A stretch of DNA of 64,000 nucleotides from Sedimenticola sp. Its GTDB lineage: Bacteria; Pseudomonadota; Gammaproteobacteria; Chromatiales; Chromatiaceae. Positions 1-8,428 of the stretch are shown piece by piece (the stretch's first letter is position 1; each line of letters begins with the position of its first letter). The position numbers and the translations under genes are program-made. The DNA is taken from NCBI GenBank assembly GCA_026992075.1, contig JALXAM010000009.1, positions 119,000 to 182,999 of the forward strand, given 5' to 3'. Under the pieces are notes generated by a model. It was given only the letters and a program-made list of their open reading frames with translations. It searched no databases and had not been told where the DNA came from.

Positions 1-64
1 AGCGGAATTTCCGGATGGCAGGGCTGGTAAACTGGTTTGCCAAATTCAATGGAGGAGAAGAATC

Positions 65-283
65 ATGACCGTAGAGCGCATGGTGCTGGCTTTTGCCGGC
101 TTCGCCATTTTGCTTTCCCTAGCGCTGGGCGTGCCGGAAAGCCCTTTGTTCGTATCCAAATACTGGCTCTGGTTCACCGCCTTCGTGGGCGCCAACCTGC
201 TGCAAAGCGCCTTCACCGGCTTCTGTCCCTTGGCCATCATCCTGAAGAAGCTGGGAAAGAAGCCGGGGCCGGCCTTCGAGTGA
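65..283 (+). CDS. DUF2892/YgaP-like small inner membrane protein
   Basis: 72 aa, two hydrophobic segments, motif GFCPLAIILKKLG typical of the YgaP transmembrane family. Confidence 0.75.
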   Translation: MTVERMVLAFAGFAILLSLALGVPESPLFVSKYWLWFTAFVGANLLQSAFTGFCPLAIILKKLGKKPGPAFE

Positions 284-384
284 TCCCGCTCTCGGGCTGA
301 AGCCCCACGTACGGGTGGTGGCAGCTTCTTGTCGGGCTTCAGCCCGACAAGCCCCCTTTCGCCACCCTGGAGAGCGGCAGCGCC

Positions 385-1560
385 CTATTCCACCAAGCGA
401 TAATCGATGGAGATCCGGTCCCCGGCATAGGGCCGGAACCGGTGGTCGGCGAACGCCTTGTGATCGGGATGATCACGATAGCTGTCGATCACCGCCGGGT
501 GGCAGAAGCGGATCCGCCAGCAGTAGCGGTATTTCGCCGCATCCTGCGCCGCGATGCCGGTATCCACCGCCTGCACTCCGGGAATGGATGGCAACACCCG
601 CCGTCCTTCAGCCATCATTTCCCGAACTTCCCTCTCGTCCAGTTTCTCCACGTTGTAGAGAATGATGTGTTCCACTGGCTCCCAGGGCTCGCAATGGGCC
701 AGCACCGCTTCCGCCTGGCCTGCGCCCCCCCATAAGCGGATGCAGCGCTCCACTTCCTCCGCGATGGCCTGGCGCACACCGGCCACCAGCGCCGTGTAAC
801 TTTTGGCACCGGCGGAGGCATTCCCAACGATGCGCCCACCCGCCGCATCGGCCAAGGCGGTGTAGTAGTTGATCTTGCTCACACCGTTTTCGATCAGGCT
901 GCGGAACTGTTCATCGGCCAGACCGGTGCCGCCGTGGATCACCAAGGGGATGCCAAGCGCCTGGTCGATCCCGGCCAGTCGCTGGAAATCCAGCCTCGGT
1001 TCGCCCTGCATGCGGCCGTGGACGGTGCCGACGGAGACCGCGAGGAAATCCACTCCACTCTCCGCCACGTAACGCCGGGCATCTTCCACCGAGGTGTAGG
1101 CGATTTCACCAGGATGTCGCTCCGCATCCTCGCCTTCCACGCCGGGTACGTACCCCAGCTCCCCCTCCACCGGCACGCCACAGCCCCGGGCCATCTCCAC
1201 CACCTTGCGGCTGGCGGCGATGTTCTCCTCCAACGGCAGATGGGAGGCATCCACCATCACTCCGTTGCAGCCCAGATTGATGCCCCGAACCGCCGAGGAC
1301 AGGCTTTCACCATGGTCGAGATGGATCGCCACCGGCACTGAAGCCCGCCGGGCGCCGGCCACCACCGCCGGCATCACCAGCTCGAAATCGAAATACTCGA
1401 AGTGGGACTCGGCCAGGCTCAGAATCACCGGCGCCCGGCAGTGTCCGGCAGCGTCCAGAATGGCTTCCAGAAAATCCAGACTCACCAGATCGAATGCCCC
1501 AACGGCATAGCCGTTGGTATGGGCATGCTCCAGCATCTGTTTCATGTTCACCAGCGCCAT
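385..1560 (-). CDS. Class II fructose-bisphosphate/ketose-bisphosphate aldolase with C-terminal Dabb (stress-responsive A/B barrel)-like domain
   Basis: N-term: AIHLDHGES, GVMVDASHLPLEEN, GTVHG, IHGGTGL, KINYYT aldolase motifs. C-term ~100 aa: VEHIILYNVEKLDEREV...LPSIPGVQAV...SYRDHPDHKAF resembles Dabb. Confidence 0.85.
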   Translation of the reverse strand: MALVNMKQMLEHAHTNGYAVGAFDLVSLDFLEAILDAAGHCRAPVILSLAESHFEYFDFELVMPAVVAGARRASVPVAIHLDHGESLSSAVRGINLGCNGVMVDASHLPLEENIAASRKVVEMARGCGVPVEGELGYVPGVEGEDAERHPGEIAYTSVEDARRYVAESGVDFLAVSVGTVHGRMQGEPRLDFQRLAGIDQALGIPLVIHGGTGLADEQFRSLIENGVSKINYYTALADAAGGRIVGNASAGAKSYTALVAGVRQAIAEEVERCIRLWGGAGQAEAVLAHCEPWEPVEHIILYNVEKLDEREVREMMAEGRRVLPSIPGVQAVDTGIAAQDAAKYRYCWRIRFCHPAVIDSYRDHPDHKAFADHRFRPYAGDRISIDYRLVE

Positions 1561-1658
1561 GGTCCAATCCTCACGGGAATCGACGGATGAAGCCCATTCT
1601 GGCCAAATCCAGCCTTAGAGAAAAATCGATGATTCTTATAATCGTCATTTATAAACGT

Positions 1659-2978
1659 CTATGTTACTGGCACTGCCCGGAGGTCATGCTCGTCTGCACC
1701 CGTGATCTCCACCTCCACGAAATCCCCTGGCTCCAATTCCCATTCCGGCGGAAGGATCACATGGCCGTCGATCTCCGGCGCATCCCCAGGGCCTCGTGCC
1801 AGGATCGCCTCGTCGTTCACTTCGTCCACCAGCACGATCATGCGGCTGCCCACCTTTTGCGCCAGCTTCTCCGCGCTGATGGCCGCCTGGACCTTCATGA
1901 AGCGGACCAGACGCTCCTGCTTCACCTCCTCGGGCACGGCATTGGGGAATTCATTGGCGGCGGCGCCGGCCACCGGTGAATAGGCGAAGGCCCCCACCCG
2001 GTCGAGCCGCGCCTCGCGCAGGAATTCGAGCAGGATTTCGAAATCGGCTTCGGTCTCCCCTGGAAAGCCAACGATGAAGGTGGAGCGCAGCACCAGCTCC
2101 GGGCACGCCTTGCGCCACTGGGCGATGCGGTCGAGCACCTTCTCGGTGGCCGCCGGCCGGCCCATGGCCTTGAGAATGGACTGGCTGCCGTGCTGCAGGG
2201 GCATGTCCAGGTAGGGCAGGATCTTGCCCTCGGCCATCAGCGGAATCAGCCGGTCCACCTGAGGATAGGGATAGACGTAGTGGAGCCGCACCCAGGCCGG
2301 CAGCTCGCCCAGCACCCGGGCCAATGACTCGATGCGGGTCTCCAGCGGCCGGCCCTGCCAGAAATCGGGGCGGTATTTGAGATCCAGGCCGTAGGCGCTG
2401 GTGTCCTGGGAGACCACCAGCAGCTCGCGCACCCCCGACGCCACCAGCCGTTCTGCTTCAGCCGCCACCTCCGACAGCGGCCGGCTCATCAGGTCGCCGC
2501 GCAGGCTCGGAATGATGCAGAAGGTGCAGCGGTGGTTGCACCCCTCGGAGATCTTCAGGTAGGCGTAGTGGCGCGGGGTGAGCTTCACCCCCTGGGGCGG
2601 GATCAGGCTCGACCAGGGATCGTGGGGCGGCGGCAGCCGGCGGTGCACCAGCGCCATCACCTCCTCGTAGGCGTGGGGGCCGGTGATCCCCAGCACCTGG
2701 GGATAACGCGCCCGGATCTCCTCCTCCCGCGCCCCCAGGCAGCCGGTGACGATCACCGCGCCGTTGGCGTCCAGCGCCTCGCCGATGGCCCCCAGGGACT
2801 CCTCCACCGCGGCGTCGATGAAGCCGCAGGTGTTGACGATCACCAGCGCCGCCTCCTCGTAGCTGGGCACCAGCCGGTAGCCCTCCGCCCTGAGCTGGGT
2901 GAGGATCCGCTCCGAATCCACCAGGTTCTTGGGGCAGCCGAGGCTGACGAAGCCGATGGCGGGCGGGGTCATGGTCAT
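1659..2978 (-). CDS. rimO: Ribosomal protein S12 methylthiotransferase RimO
   Basis: [15 protein letters not shown], CxxxCxxC radical SAM motif ([15 protein letters not shown]), C-terminal TRAM. Confidence 0.96.
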   Translation of the reverse strand: MTMTPPAIGFVSLGCPKNLVDSERILTQLRAEGYRLVPSYEEAALVIVNTCGFIDAAVEESLGAIGEALDANGAVIVTGCLGAREEEIRARYPQVLGITGPHAYEEVMALVHRRLPPPHDPWSSLIPPQGVKLTPRHYAYLKISEGCNHRCTFCIIPSLRGDLMSRPLSEVAAEAERLVASGVRELLVVSQDTSAYGLDLKYRPDFWQGRPLETRIESLARVLGELPAWVRLHYVYPYPQVDRLIPLMAEGKILPYLDMPLQHGSQSILKAMGRPAATEKVLDRIAQWRKACPELVLRSTFIVGFPGETEADFEILLEFLREARLDRVGAFAYSPVAGAAANEFPNAVPEEVKQERLVRFMKVQAAISAEKLAQKVGSRMIVLVDEVNDEAILARGPGDAPEIDGHVILPPEWELEPGDFVEVEITGADEHDLRAVPVT

Positions 2979-2979
2979 G

Positions 2980-3083
2980 GGACAGGATGCGTGTTCATGA
3001 GGTTACCAGAGGCAGGTCGGATTTCAGCCCGACACAGGAGCCACCATGGATGTCGGACTGAAGTCCGACCTACGGTTACCAGA
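2980..3083. repeat. Inverted pair of 18-bp REP-like palindromes (3016-3033, 3052-3069) flanked by 10-bp direct repeats GGTTACCAGA
   Basis: gtcggatttcagcccgac ... gtcggactgaagtccgac; ggttaccaga at 3001-3010 and 3074-3083. Confidence 0.7.
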
Positions 3084-3215
3084 AAATTCGAATGCAGGAA
3101 GCGCGTCCTCGCGCCGAACGGCAGAGGCATTTTCACCATCGCGGCTTCGCGGCGGGGACGCCGCTCCCACGGGATGTTTTTTCAGGATGCGGGGTGAATC
3201 CAAGGTTCATGAATG

Positions 3216-3596
3216 TCAGCGGATCACCTGGATATCGATGTCGAGACCAAGTGAAGCCCACGCCCGATCCGCGGTCATGACAGGCAGTCCATGCTCCATC
3301 GCCAGTGCCAGGCAAGCACGGTCTGCCAGGGAGAGACCGTGCTTGCGGGTCTGTGCATACAGTCGGGCCGCAATTTCGGCCTGCCCTGCCGTGAAAGGCT
3401 CGAATATCACGCCGATACTGGCAAACTCCTGCTGCATCCCATCTGTATTGGCAGCCCGCTGCAGGGATTTCTGAAGAACCTCGGACCAGTTGATTGCCGA
3501 GACGCGCGCTCCATCGAGAACCGGAGAGACTTGGTCACCACCTGGCTCTTCATGCAGAAACGCCAGTAGGGCCGAGGCATCCATAACGACACTCAT
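3216..3596 (-). CDS. vapC: PIN-domain VapC-family toxin
   Basis: VVMDASALLAFLHEEPG, NWSEVLQK, LSLADRACLALA, TADRAW motifs; overlaps the upstream AbrB-like antitoxin gene. Confidence 0.9.
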   Translation of the reverse strand: MSVVMDASALLAFLHEEPGGDQVSPVLDGARVSAINWSEVLQKSLQRAANTDGMQQEFASIGVIFEPFTAGQAEIAARLYAQTRKHGLSLADRACLALAMEHGLPVMTADRAWASLGLDIDIQVIR

Positions 3597-3856
3597 GACC
3601 GTTCGAGTTCGCGCTTCGCCTCCGCCCTGCGCTCGGCAATGAGTTCATCGACCAAGCTCACCTCCCGGGGGATGTGCTTGAACCGCTCCCGCAAACGGCG
3701 TTCCACCGTCTCGCGCCGCTCCAGCACCAGGCTATCCCCCACCTTGCGGGCCACCAGCCGGTCACCGGGCTTGAGCTTCAGCGCCTTGCGCAGCGCAGCG
3801 GGGATCACCACCCGGCCCTGTGCGCCAACATGGACTTCATTGTCTACAGCTGCCAT
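3593..3856 (-). CDS. vapB: AbrB/MazE-family antitoxin (VapB-like)
   Basis: VGAQGRVVIPAALRKALKLKPGDRLVARKVGDSLVL SpoVT/AbrB fold; 4-bp overlap with the PIN gene. Confidence 0.88.
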   Translation of the reverse strand: MAAVDNEVHVGAQGRVVIPAALRKALKLKPGDRLVARKVGDSLVLERRETVERRLRERFKHIPREVSLVDELIAERRAEAKRELERS

Positions 3857-3869
3857 TTAATCATCCTGC

Positions 3870-3896
3870 GTGCCACGACCTTAAAAATCGTGGCAC
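3870..3896. promoter_or_regulatory. Inverted repeat upstream of antitoxin gene, candidate operator
   Basis: gtgccacga-ccttaaaaa-tcgtggcac, perfect 9-bp arms with 9-nt spacer, 13 bp upstream of the vapB start. Confidence 0.55.
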
Positions 3897-3933
3897 ATGT
3901 TCTCACGACTGTCCACCCCAAAATCCCGCACAA

Positions 3934-4266
3934 TCAGCCGTCGAGAAAGTCGCTGATCGACACCGCCTGGGACTGGCCGATCTGCACCACGATGGGCTCT
4001 TCCAGGGCGAGCTGGCCCTCGCGGATGTAGGGAAGCAGCTCGTTCACCAGTTGCAGCACGATGGCCATGCCGTCGCGGTTGCGGTCACCCTCGGGAAGCT
4101 GCTGGATGCCTTCCACCAATTCCTGCTGGTAGCGGGCGAAGGTCTCCCCCTGCTCCTCCAGGGAGGCGGACTTGAACTCGTCGGTGAAGCTCACCAGGAG
4201 CTGCCAGCCGGCGGCCTCGGGTTCGTTCACCACCATGATCTTCAACGGGCCGTTGATCTCGGTCAT
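3934..4266 (-). CDS. Conserved hypothetical protein downstream of trmJ
   Basis: MTEINGPLKIMVVNEPEAAGWQLLV...; 4-bp overlap with the trmJ stop. Confidence 0.6.
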   Translation of the reverse strand: MTEINGPLKIMVVNEPEAAGWQLLVSFTDEFKSASLEEQGETFARYQQELVEGIQQLPEGDRNRDGMAIVLQLVNELLPYIREGQLALEEPIVVQIGQSQAVSISDFLDG

Positions 4267-5021
4267 CGGTTTCCTCGGATGCGTCGTTGCCACAGTTCGC
4301 GCCCCTGGCCGCTGCGGCGTTTGTTGCCCTGGGCGGCATTGAGGATGCCGCGCAGGATGTTGATCTCGTGCTGGTCCAGCTCGGCGCGGTGGAAGAGGCG
4401 GCGCAAGCGGCGCAGGAGCTTTTCGGGGTTGCGCTCGTCCAGGTAGCCGATGTCGTAGAGCGCCTCGGTAAGGTGCTCCATGAAGCCCTCGAAGGCCTCC
4501 ACCGGCGCCGGCTCGCGCCCGGGCTGTTGGGGCTGAACCTCAGCCATGCGCAGTTCGTAGGCGATCACCTGCACCGCCATGGCCAGGTTGAGGGAGCTGT
4601 ATTCGGGGTTGGCGGGAATGTGCACCAGGTAGTGGCACAGATCCAGCTCGGCGTTGGTGAGACCGGTGCGCTCGCGGCCGAAGAGCAGCGCCACCCGCCG
4701 CCCGGCGCCGGCCTCGGCGGCCACCTTTTGAGCGCATTGGCGGGGATCGAGCTGGGGCCAGCGCACCTTGCGCAGCCGGGCGCTGGCGCCGATCACCAGC
4801 TGGCAGCCGACCAGGGCGTCGTCCAGGGTGTCGTACACTTGCGCGGCGCGCAGCAGGTCGTCGGCCCCGGAGGCACGCGCCACCGCCTGGCCGCTGAGAT
4901 GGTCGCAGGGGCGCACCAGGGCCAGCTCGCTCAGCCCCATGTTCTTCATGGCCCGCGCCACGGCGCCGATGTTGCCGCCGTGGGAGGTCTCAATAAGGAC
5001 GATACGCACCTGGTTCAGCAT
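4263..5021 (-). CDS. trmJ: tRNA (cytidine/uridine-2'-O-)-methyltransferase TrmJ
   Basis: MLNQVRIVLIETSHGGNIGAVARAMKNMGL, LFGRERTGLTNAEL, SSLNLAMAVQ SPOUT motifs; start trimmed from the ORF track. Confidence 0.93.
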   Translation of the reverse strand: MLNQVRIVLIETSHGGNIGAVARAMKNMGLSELALVRPCDHLSGQAVARASGADDLLRAAQVYDTLDDALVGCQLVIGASARLRKVRWPQLDPRQCAQKVAAEAGAGRRVALLFGRERTGLTNAELDLCHYLVHIPANPEYSSLNLAMAVQVIAYELRMAEVQPQQPGREPAPVEAFEGFMEHLTEALYDIGYLDERNPEKLLRRLRRLFHRAELDQHEINILRGILNAAQGNKRRSGQGRELWQRRIRGNR

Positions 5022-5114
5022 GTGCGGCAGGGTACACCAGGAGGGGCTTTCGCACCATGGGGCCACCGGCTGCTCCCTTTATGAACAGGTCTCCATGGGT
5101 TATCCTCGCGCCCC

Positions 5115-5912
5115 ATGAATCCCATGACCAACATCGCCGCCCGCGCGGCACGTGAGGCGGGCAAGCTGCTGCTCCGCTACTTCAACCGGATGGAGAACAT
5201 CCCGGTGGAGGAGAAGCAGGCCAACGATTTCGTCACCGAGGTGGACCGCGCCTCGGAGCAGATCATCATCGGCGCCATCCGCAAGGCCTATCCCGATCAC
5301 GCCATCCTGGCCGAGGAGAGCGGCGACCACGCCGGCAAGGACTACCTCTGGATCATCGACCCCCTGGACGGAACCACCAACTACCTGCACGGCTTTCCCC
5401 AGTTCTCCATCTCCATCGCGGTGCAACACCGGGAGGAGCTGGTGTCGGCGGTGGTGCACGACCCGCTCCGGGAGGAGACCTTCACCGCCCACAAGGGGGG
5501 CGGCGCCTACCTCAACGAGCGGCGTATCCGGGTCTCGAAGCGGAAGGATCTCCATGGCGCCCTGCTCGGTACCGGCATCCCCTACCGCGACCAGCGGTTC
5601 GTGGACAACTATTTCGGCATGATGAAGGCGCTGATCCGGGACGCCGCCGGCGTGCGCCGCCCCGGCTCCGCCGCGCTGGACTTCGCCTGGCTGGCCGCCG
5701 GCCGCATCGACGGCTTCTGGGAGCTGGGACTGGCGCGCTGGGACTTCGCCGCCGGCGCCCTGCTGGTGCAGGAAGCCGGGGGCGTGGTCACCGACCTGGC
5801 CGGCGGCCAGCGCCACTTCGAGACCGGCAACGTGGTGGCCGGCAACGTCAAGATCCACCCGGTGATGCTGGAGACCATCCGGCCTTTCCTGTCGGACGAT
5901 CTCCAGGCCTGA
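5115..5912 (+). CDS. suhB: Inositol monophosphatase family protein SuhB
   Basis: DFVTEVDRASE, LAEESG, IDPLDGTTNYLHGFPQF, WDFAAGALLVQEAGG. Confidence 0.95.
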   Translation: MNPMTNIAARAAREAGKLLLRYFNRMENIPVEEKQANDFVTEVDRASEQIIIGAIRKAYPDHAILAEESGDHAGKDYLWIIDPLDGTTNYLHGFPQFSISIAVQHREELVSAVVHDPLREETFTAHKGGGAYLNERRIRVSKRKDLHGALLGTGIPYRDQRFVDNYFGMMKALIRDAAGVRRPGSAALDFAWLAAGRIDGFWELGLARWDFAAGALLVQEAGGVVTDLAGGQRHFETGNVVAGNVKIHPVMLETIRPFLSDDLQA

Positions 5913-5994
5913 TGAAGCCAATGATGGCTTTTGCCCGGCTTTCCTGAAGCGGGGGGCGACGCCGGACCATCAACTCGCTCGCCAGCCGTTCAGC

Positions 5995-7668
5995 TCACCA
6001 GGGCTGCCCACGCTGCCGCGAAAACTGCTCCAGGATCTCGGCCCCCTTCTCCTGCGGCGCGCTCTCCAGCGCCTTCCAGACCTTGGCGTCCCGCTGGTAG
6101 ACATCGGGCCGGAACTGCACCTCGATGCCCTGCCCATCCGTCACCGCAGTGAGGTAGAGGATGAGAATGGGCACCGGCCTGGTCAGCTGGATGCGGGTGG
6201 TCTCGCCACTGTCGATGACCTGCTGGATCCGCTGCCTGGTCCACTCGGGGCCATTGGGCTTCAGCAGCTGCTCCCCCAGTTCCAGCGGTTTGCCCACGCG
6301 AACGCAACCATGGCTGAAGGCACGCCGGGTGCGGCTGAACAGACCACGGGACGGTGTGTCATGGAGATAGACGGCATACTGGTTGGGAAACAGAAACTTG
6401 ATGCGCCCCAGGGAGTTGTCCGGGCCGGGCCGCTGACGCAACACATAGGGAAAGCGCTGCGCGGTGACATTGGACCAGTCCACCGTGGAAGGATCCACGG
6501 GCCGCCCATCCGGGGTAAGCAGTTCCATGTTCTTTTCCTTCAGGTACCCCAGCGGGTCCTCGAGCAGGCGCGGCGCCAGCTCCCGCCGGGTGATGCTCAT
6601 GGGCACCGTCCAGGTGGGGTTGATCTCCACGATGCGAATGCGGTCCTGGAAAACCGGGGTCTGATGGTAGGCCTGGCCCACCTGGATGGGGCTGGTCCAG
6701 TGGCTACCGCTGCGGTACAACTGGAAGCCCGCCAGATCGGCCAGGTAATAGTCTTCCGGAAGCCCGTGCGCCACCCAGCGCAAGCGGTCGAGGTTGATGC
6801 GAACCTGGCGGATTCGTTCCTGCACCGGCACGTTGAGCGCGGCCAGGGTACCCTTCCCCACCACGCCATCGGCGTCCAGCAGGTGATCCGCCTGAAAACG
6901 TTTCACCGCCCCCGCCAGGGCCTCGTCGAAGTACTCCGGGTCATCGCTGCTGCTCTGCAGTTCACCGGTAACCAACAAGCGTTCGCGCAGGACCTTCACC
7001 CGGGGAGAGCGATCACCTGGGTGGAGGGTGGGTCCCAGCGGGACCACCGGCCAGCCGCCGGCCGCTTGCTGTTCACGAAGCCGTGCCAGCACCGTACGCA
7101 AGCCAACGTACATCGGTAACTTGGGCAGTCTCCCTTGGAACAGGGCATCGATGTCGCCCCGCTCCAGGCTGGACAGCAGGTCCCTGGAAGTGGGTGTCTG
7201 GCTGTAATCCATCTCGTAGTTCCACTCCTTGAACAACTGCCCCGGATTCACCTTGCCGGTCCCCAGGTGGATGCCCAGGGTAAGCAGGGCATCGCTGAAC
7301 AGCAGCTCGCGTTCCACCTGCTGGTCCACCGACTCCGGCTGAGCACCAGCCCATCGCTCCAGGGCGGACCGATGATAATCGGCGGGATCCAGCCCCTCTT
7401 CGCGCGAACGATTCACCCATGCCAGCAACGCCGCGACGCTGCGCGGGTTTTGCCACACCGGCCGGTAGCCATTCTGTTCGTAGAGCCGGGCGACGATGGT
7501 GCGCTCGACGATGCGCTCCCCCGCCACCCGCAACTCCCCTGGTTGCGCCAACCGCTGTTGCAGCCGCTCGCTGAATCCCGTTTCCTGGCCACAAACCGTG
7601 ACGGAGATCAGGACCAGGACAAAAAAGGCTCCCAATCCGGTGAATTTTCTGGCTAAATGCATGTCCAT
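5995..7668 (-). CDS. L,D-transpeptidase, YcbB/LdtD-like
   Basis: Signal peptide, peptidoglycan-binding region (ADGVVGKGTLAALN), YkuD catalytic SHGCVRVG. Confidence 0.93.
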   Translation of the reverse strand: MDMHLARKFTGLGAFFVLVLISVTVCGQETGFSERLQQRLAQPGELRVAGERIVERTIVARLYEQNGYRPVWQNPRSVAALLAWVNRSREEGLDPADYHRSALERWAGAQPESVDQQVERELLFSDALLTLGIHLGTGKVNPGQLFKEWNYEMDYSQTPTSRDLLSSLERGDIDALFQGRLPKLPMYVGLRTVLARLREQQAAGGWPVVPLGPTLHPGDRSPRVKVLRERLLVTGELQSSSDDPEYFDEALAGAVKRFQADHLLDADGVVGKGTLAALNVPVQERIRQVRINLDRLRWVAHGLPEDYYLADLAGFQLYRSGSHWTSPIQVGQAYHQTPVFQDRIRIVEINPTWTVPMSITRRELAPRLLEDPLGYLKEKNMELLTPDGRPVDPSTVDWSNVTAQRFPYVLRQRPGPDNSLGRIKFLFPNQYAVYLHDTPSRGLFSRTRRAFSHGCVRVGKPLELGEQLLKPNGPEWTRQRIQQVIDSGETTRIQLTRPVPILILYLTAVTDGQGIEVQFRPDVYQRDAKVWKALESAPQEKGAEILEQFSRQRGQPW

Positions 7669-7701
7669 CCTCGTGATGTCGCCATTTCGGGCTCGTTTTC
7701 C

Positions 7702-8250
7702 ATGATCGCCACTCGCTCTTCCCGCAGAGACTTTCTCCGCACCGCGGCCGGCTTGAGCTTGTTGGGAGCCTTTCCCTTCTCCGCATTCGCGAATTCAGGC
7801 TCACGGGAGCTGGAATTCCTCCATACCCACACAGGAGAGCGGTTGCGCCTAGAGTATCACGATGGTCACCGCTACCTGGATGATGCCCTGGCCGAGGCCA
7901 ACCATTTCCTGCGCGATTTCCGTACCGGCGACCTACACTCCATGGACCCCCGCCTGTTCGATTATCTGTGGCAGGTACAACGGCAAACCGGTAAGGAAAA
8001 GATCGTGTGGCAGGTGATCTCCGGCTACCGCTCCCCCAGGACCAACACCATGTTGCGCAAGCGCAGCAAGGGGGTGGCCAAGCGCAGCCTGCACATGCAG
8101 GGACGCGCCATCGACGTGCGCATCGAGGGGCTGGACACCCGCCAGCTCTATCGCACCGCCCTGGCGTTGCGTTGTGGCGGCGTGGGGTGTTACACCAAGT
8201 CCCGTTTCGTCCACCTGGACACCGGCCGCTTCCGCACCTGGGGAAGTTGA
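7702..8250 (+). CDS. DUF882 (YcbK-like, peptidase M15-related) protein with Tat-type signal
   Basis: SRRDFLRTAAGLSLLGAFPFSAFA; SGYRSPRTNTMLRKRSKGVAKRSLHMQGRAIDVRI. Confidence 0.88.
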   Translation: MIATRSSRRDFLRTAAGLSLLGAFPFSAFANSGSRELEFLHTHTGERLRLEYHDGHRYLDDALAEANHFLRDFRTGDLHSMDPRLFDYLWQVQRQTGKEKIVWQVISGYRSPRTNTMLRKRSKGVAKRSLHMQGRAIDVRIEGLDTRQLYRTALALRCGGVGCYTKSRFVHLDTGRFRTWGS

Positions 8251-8282
8251 GGCGCCATCGACTTTGGGGCCCATGCCCGTAG

Positions 8283-8388
8283 GTCGGGCTTCAGCCCGAC
8301 AAACTCCACGATCTTTCCCGAAAGGCCGGTGGACCACTCCGCGACGATGCCGGAGTCATGCACCAGGGGTGTCGGGCTGAAGCCCGAC
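8283..8388. repeat. Inverted pair of REP-like palindromes (8283-8300, 8371-8388) at a convergent junction
   Basis: gtcgggcttcagcccgac ... gtcgggctgaagcccgac. Confidence 0.8.
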
Positions 8389-8428
8389 CTACGAGTGTCG
8401 GCTGCCGGAGAGCCCGGGTTTCTCCACG

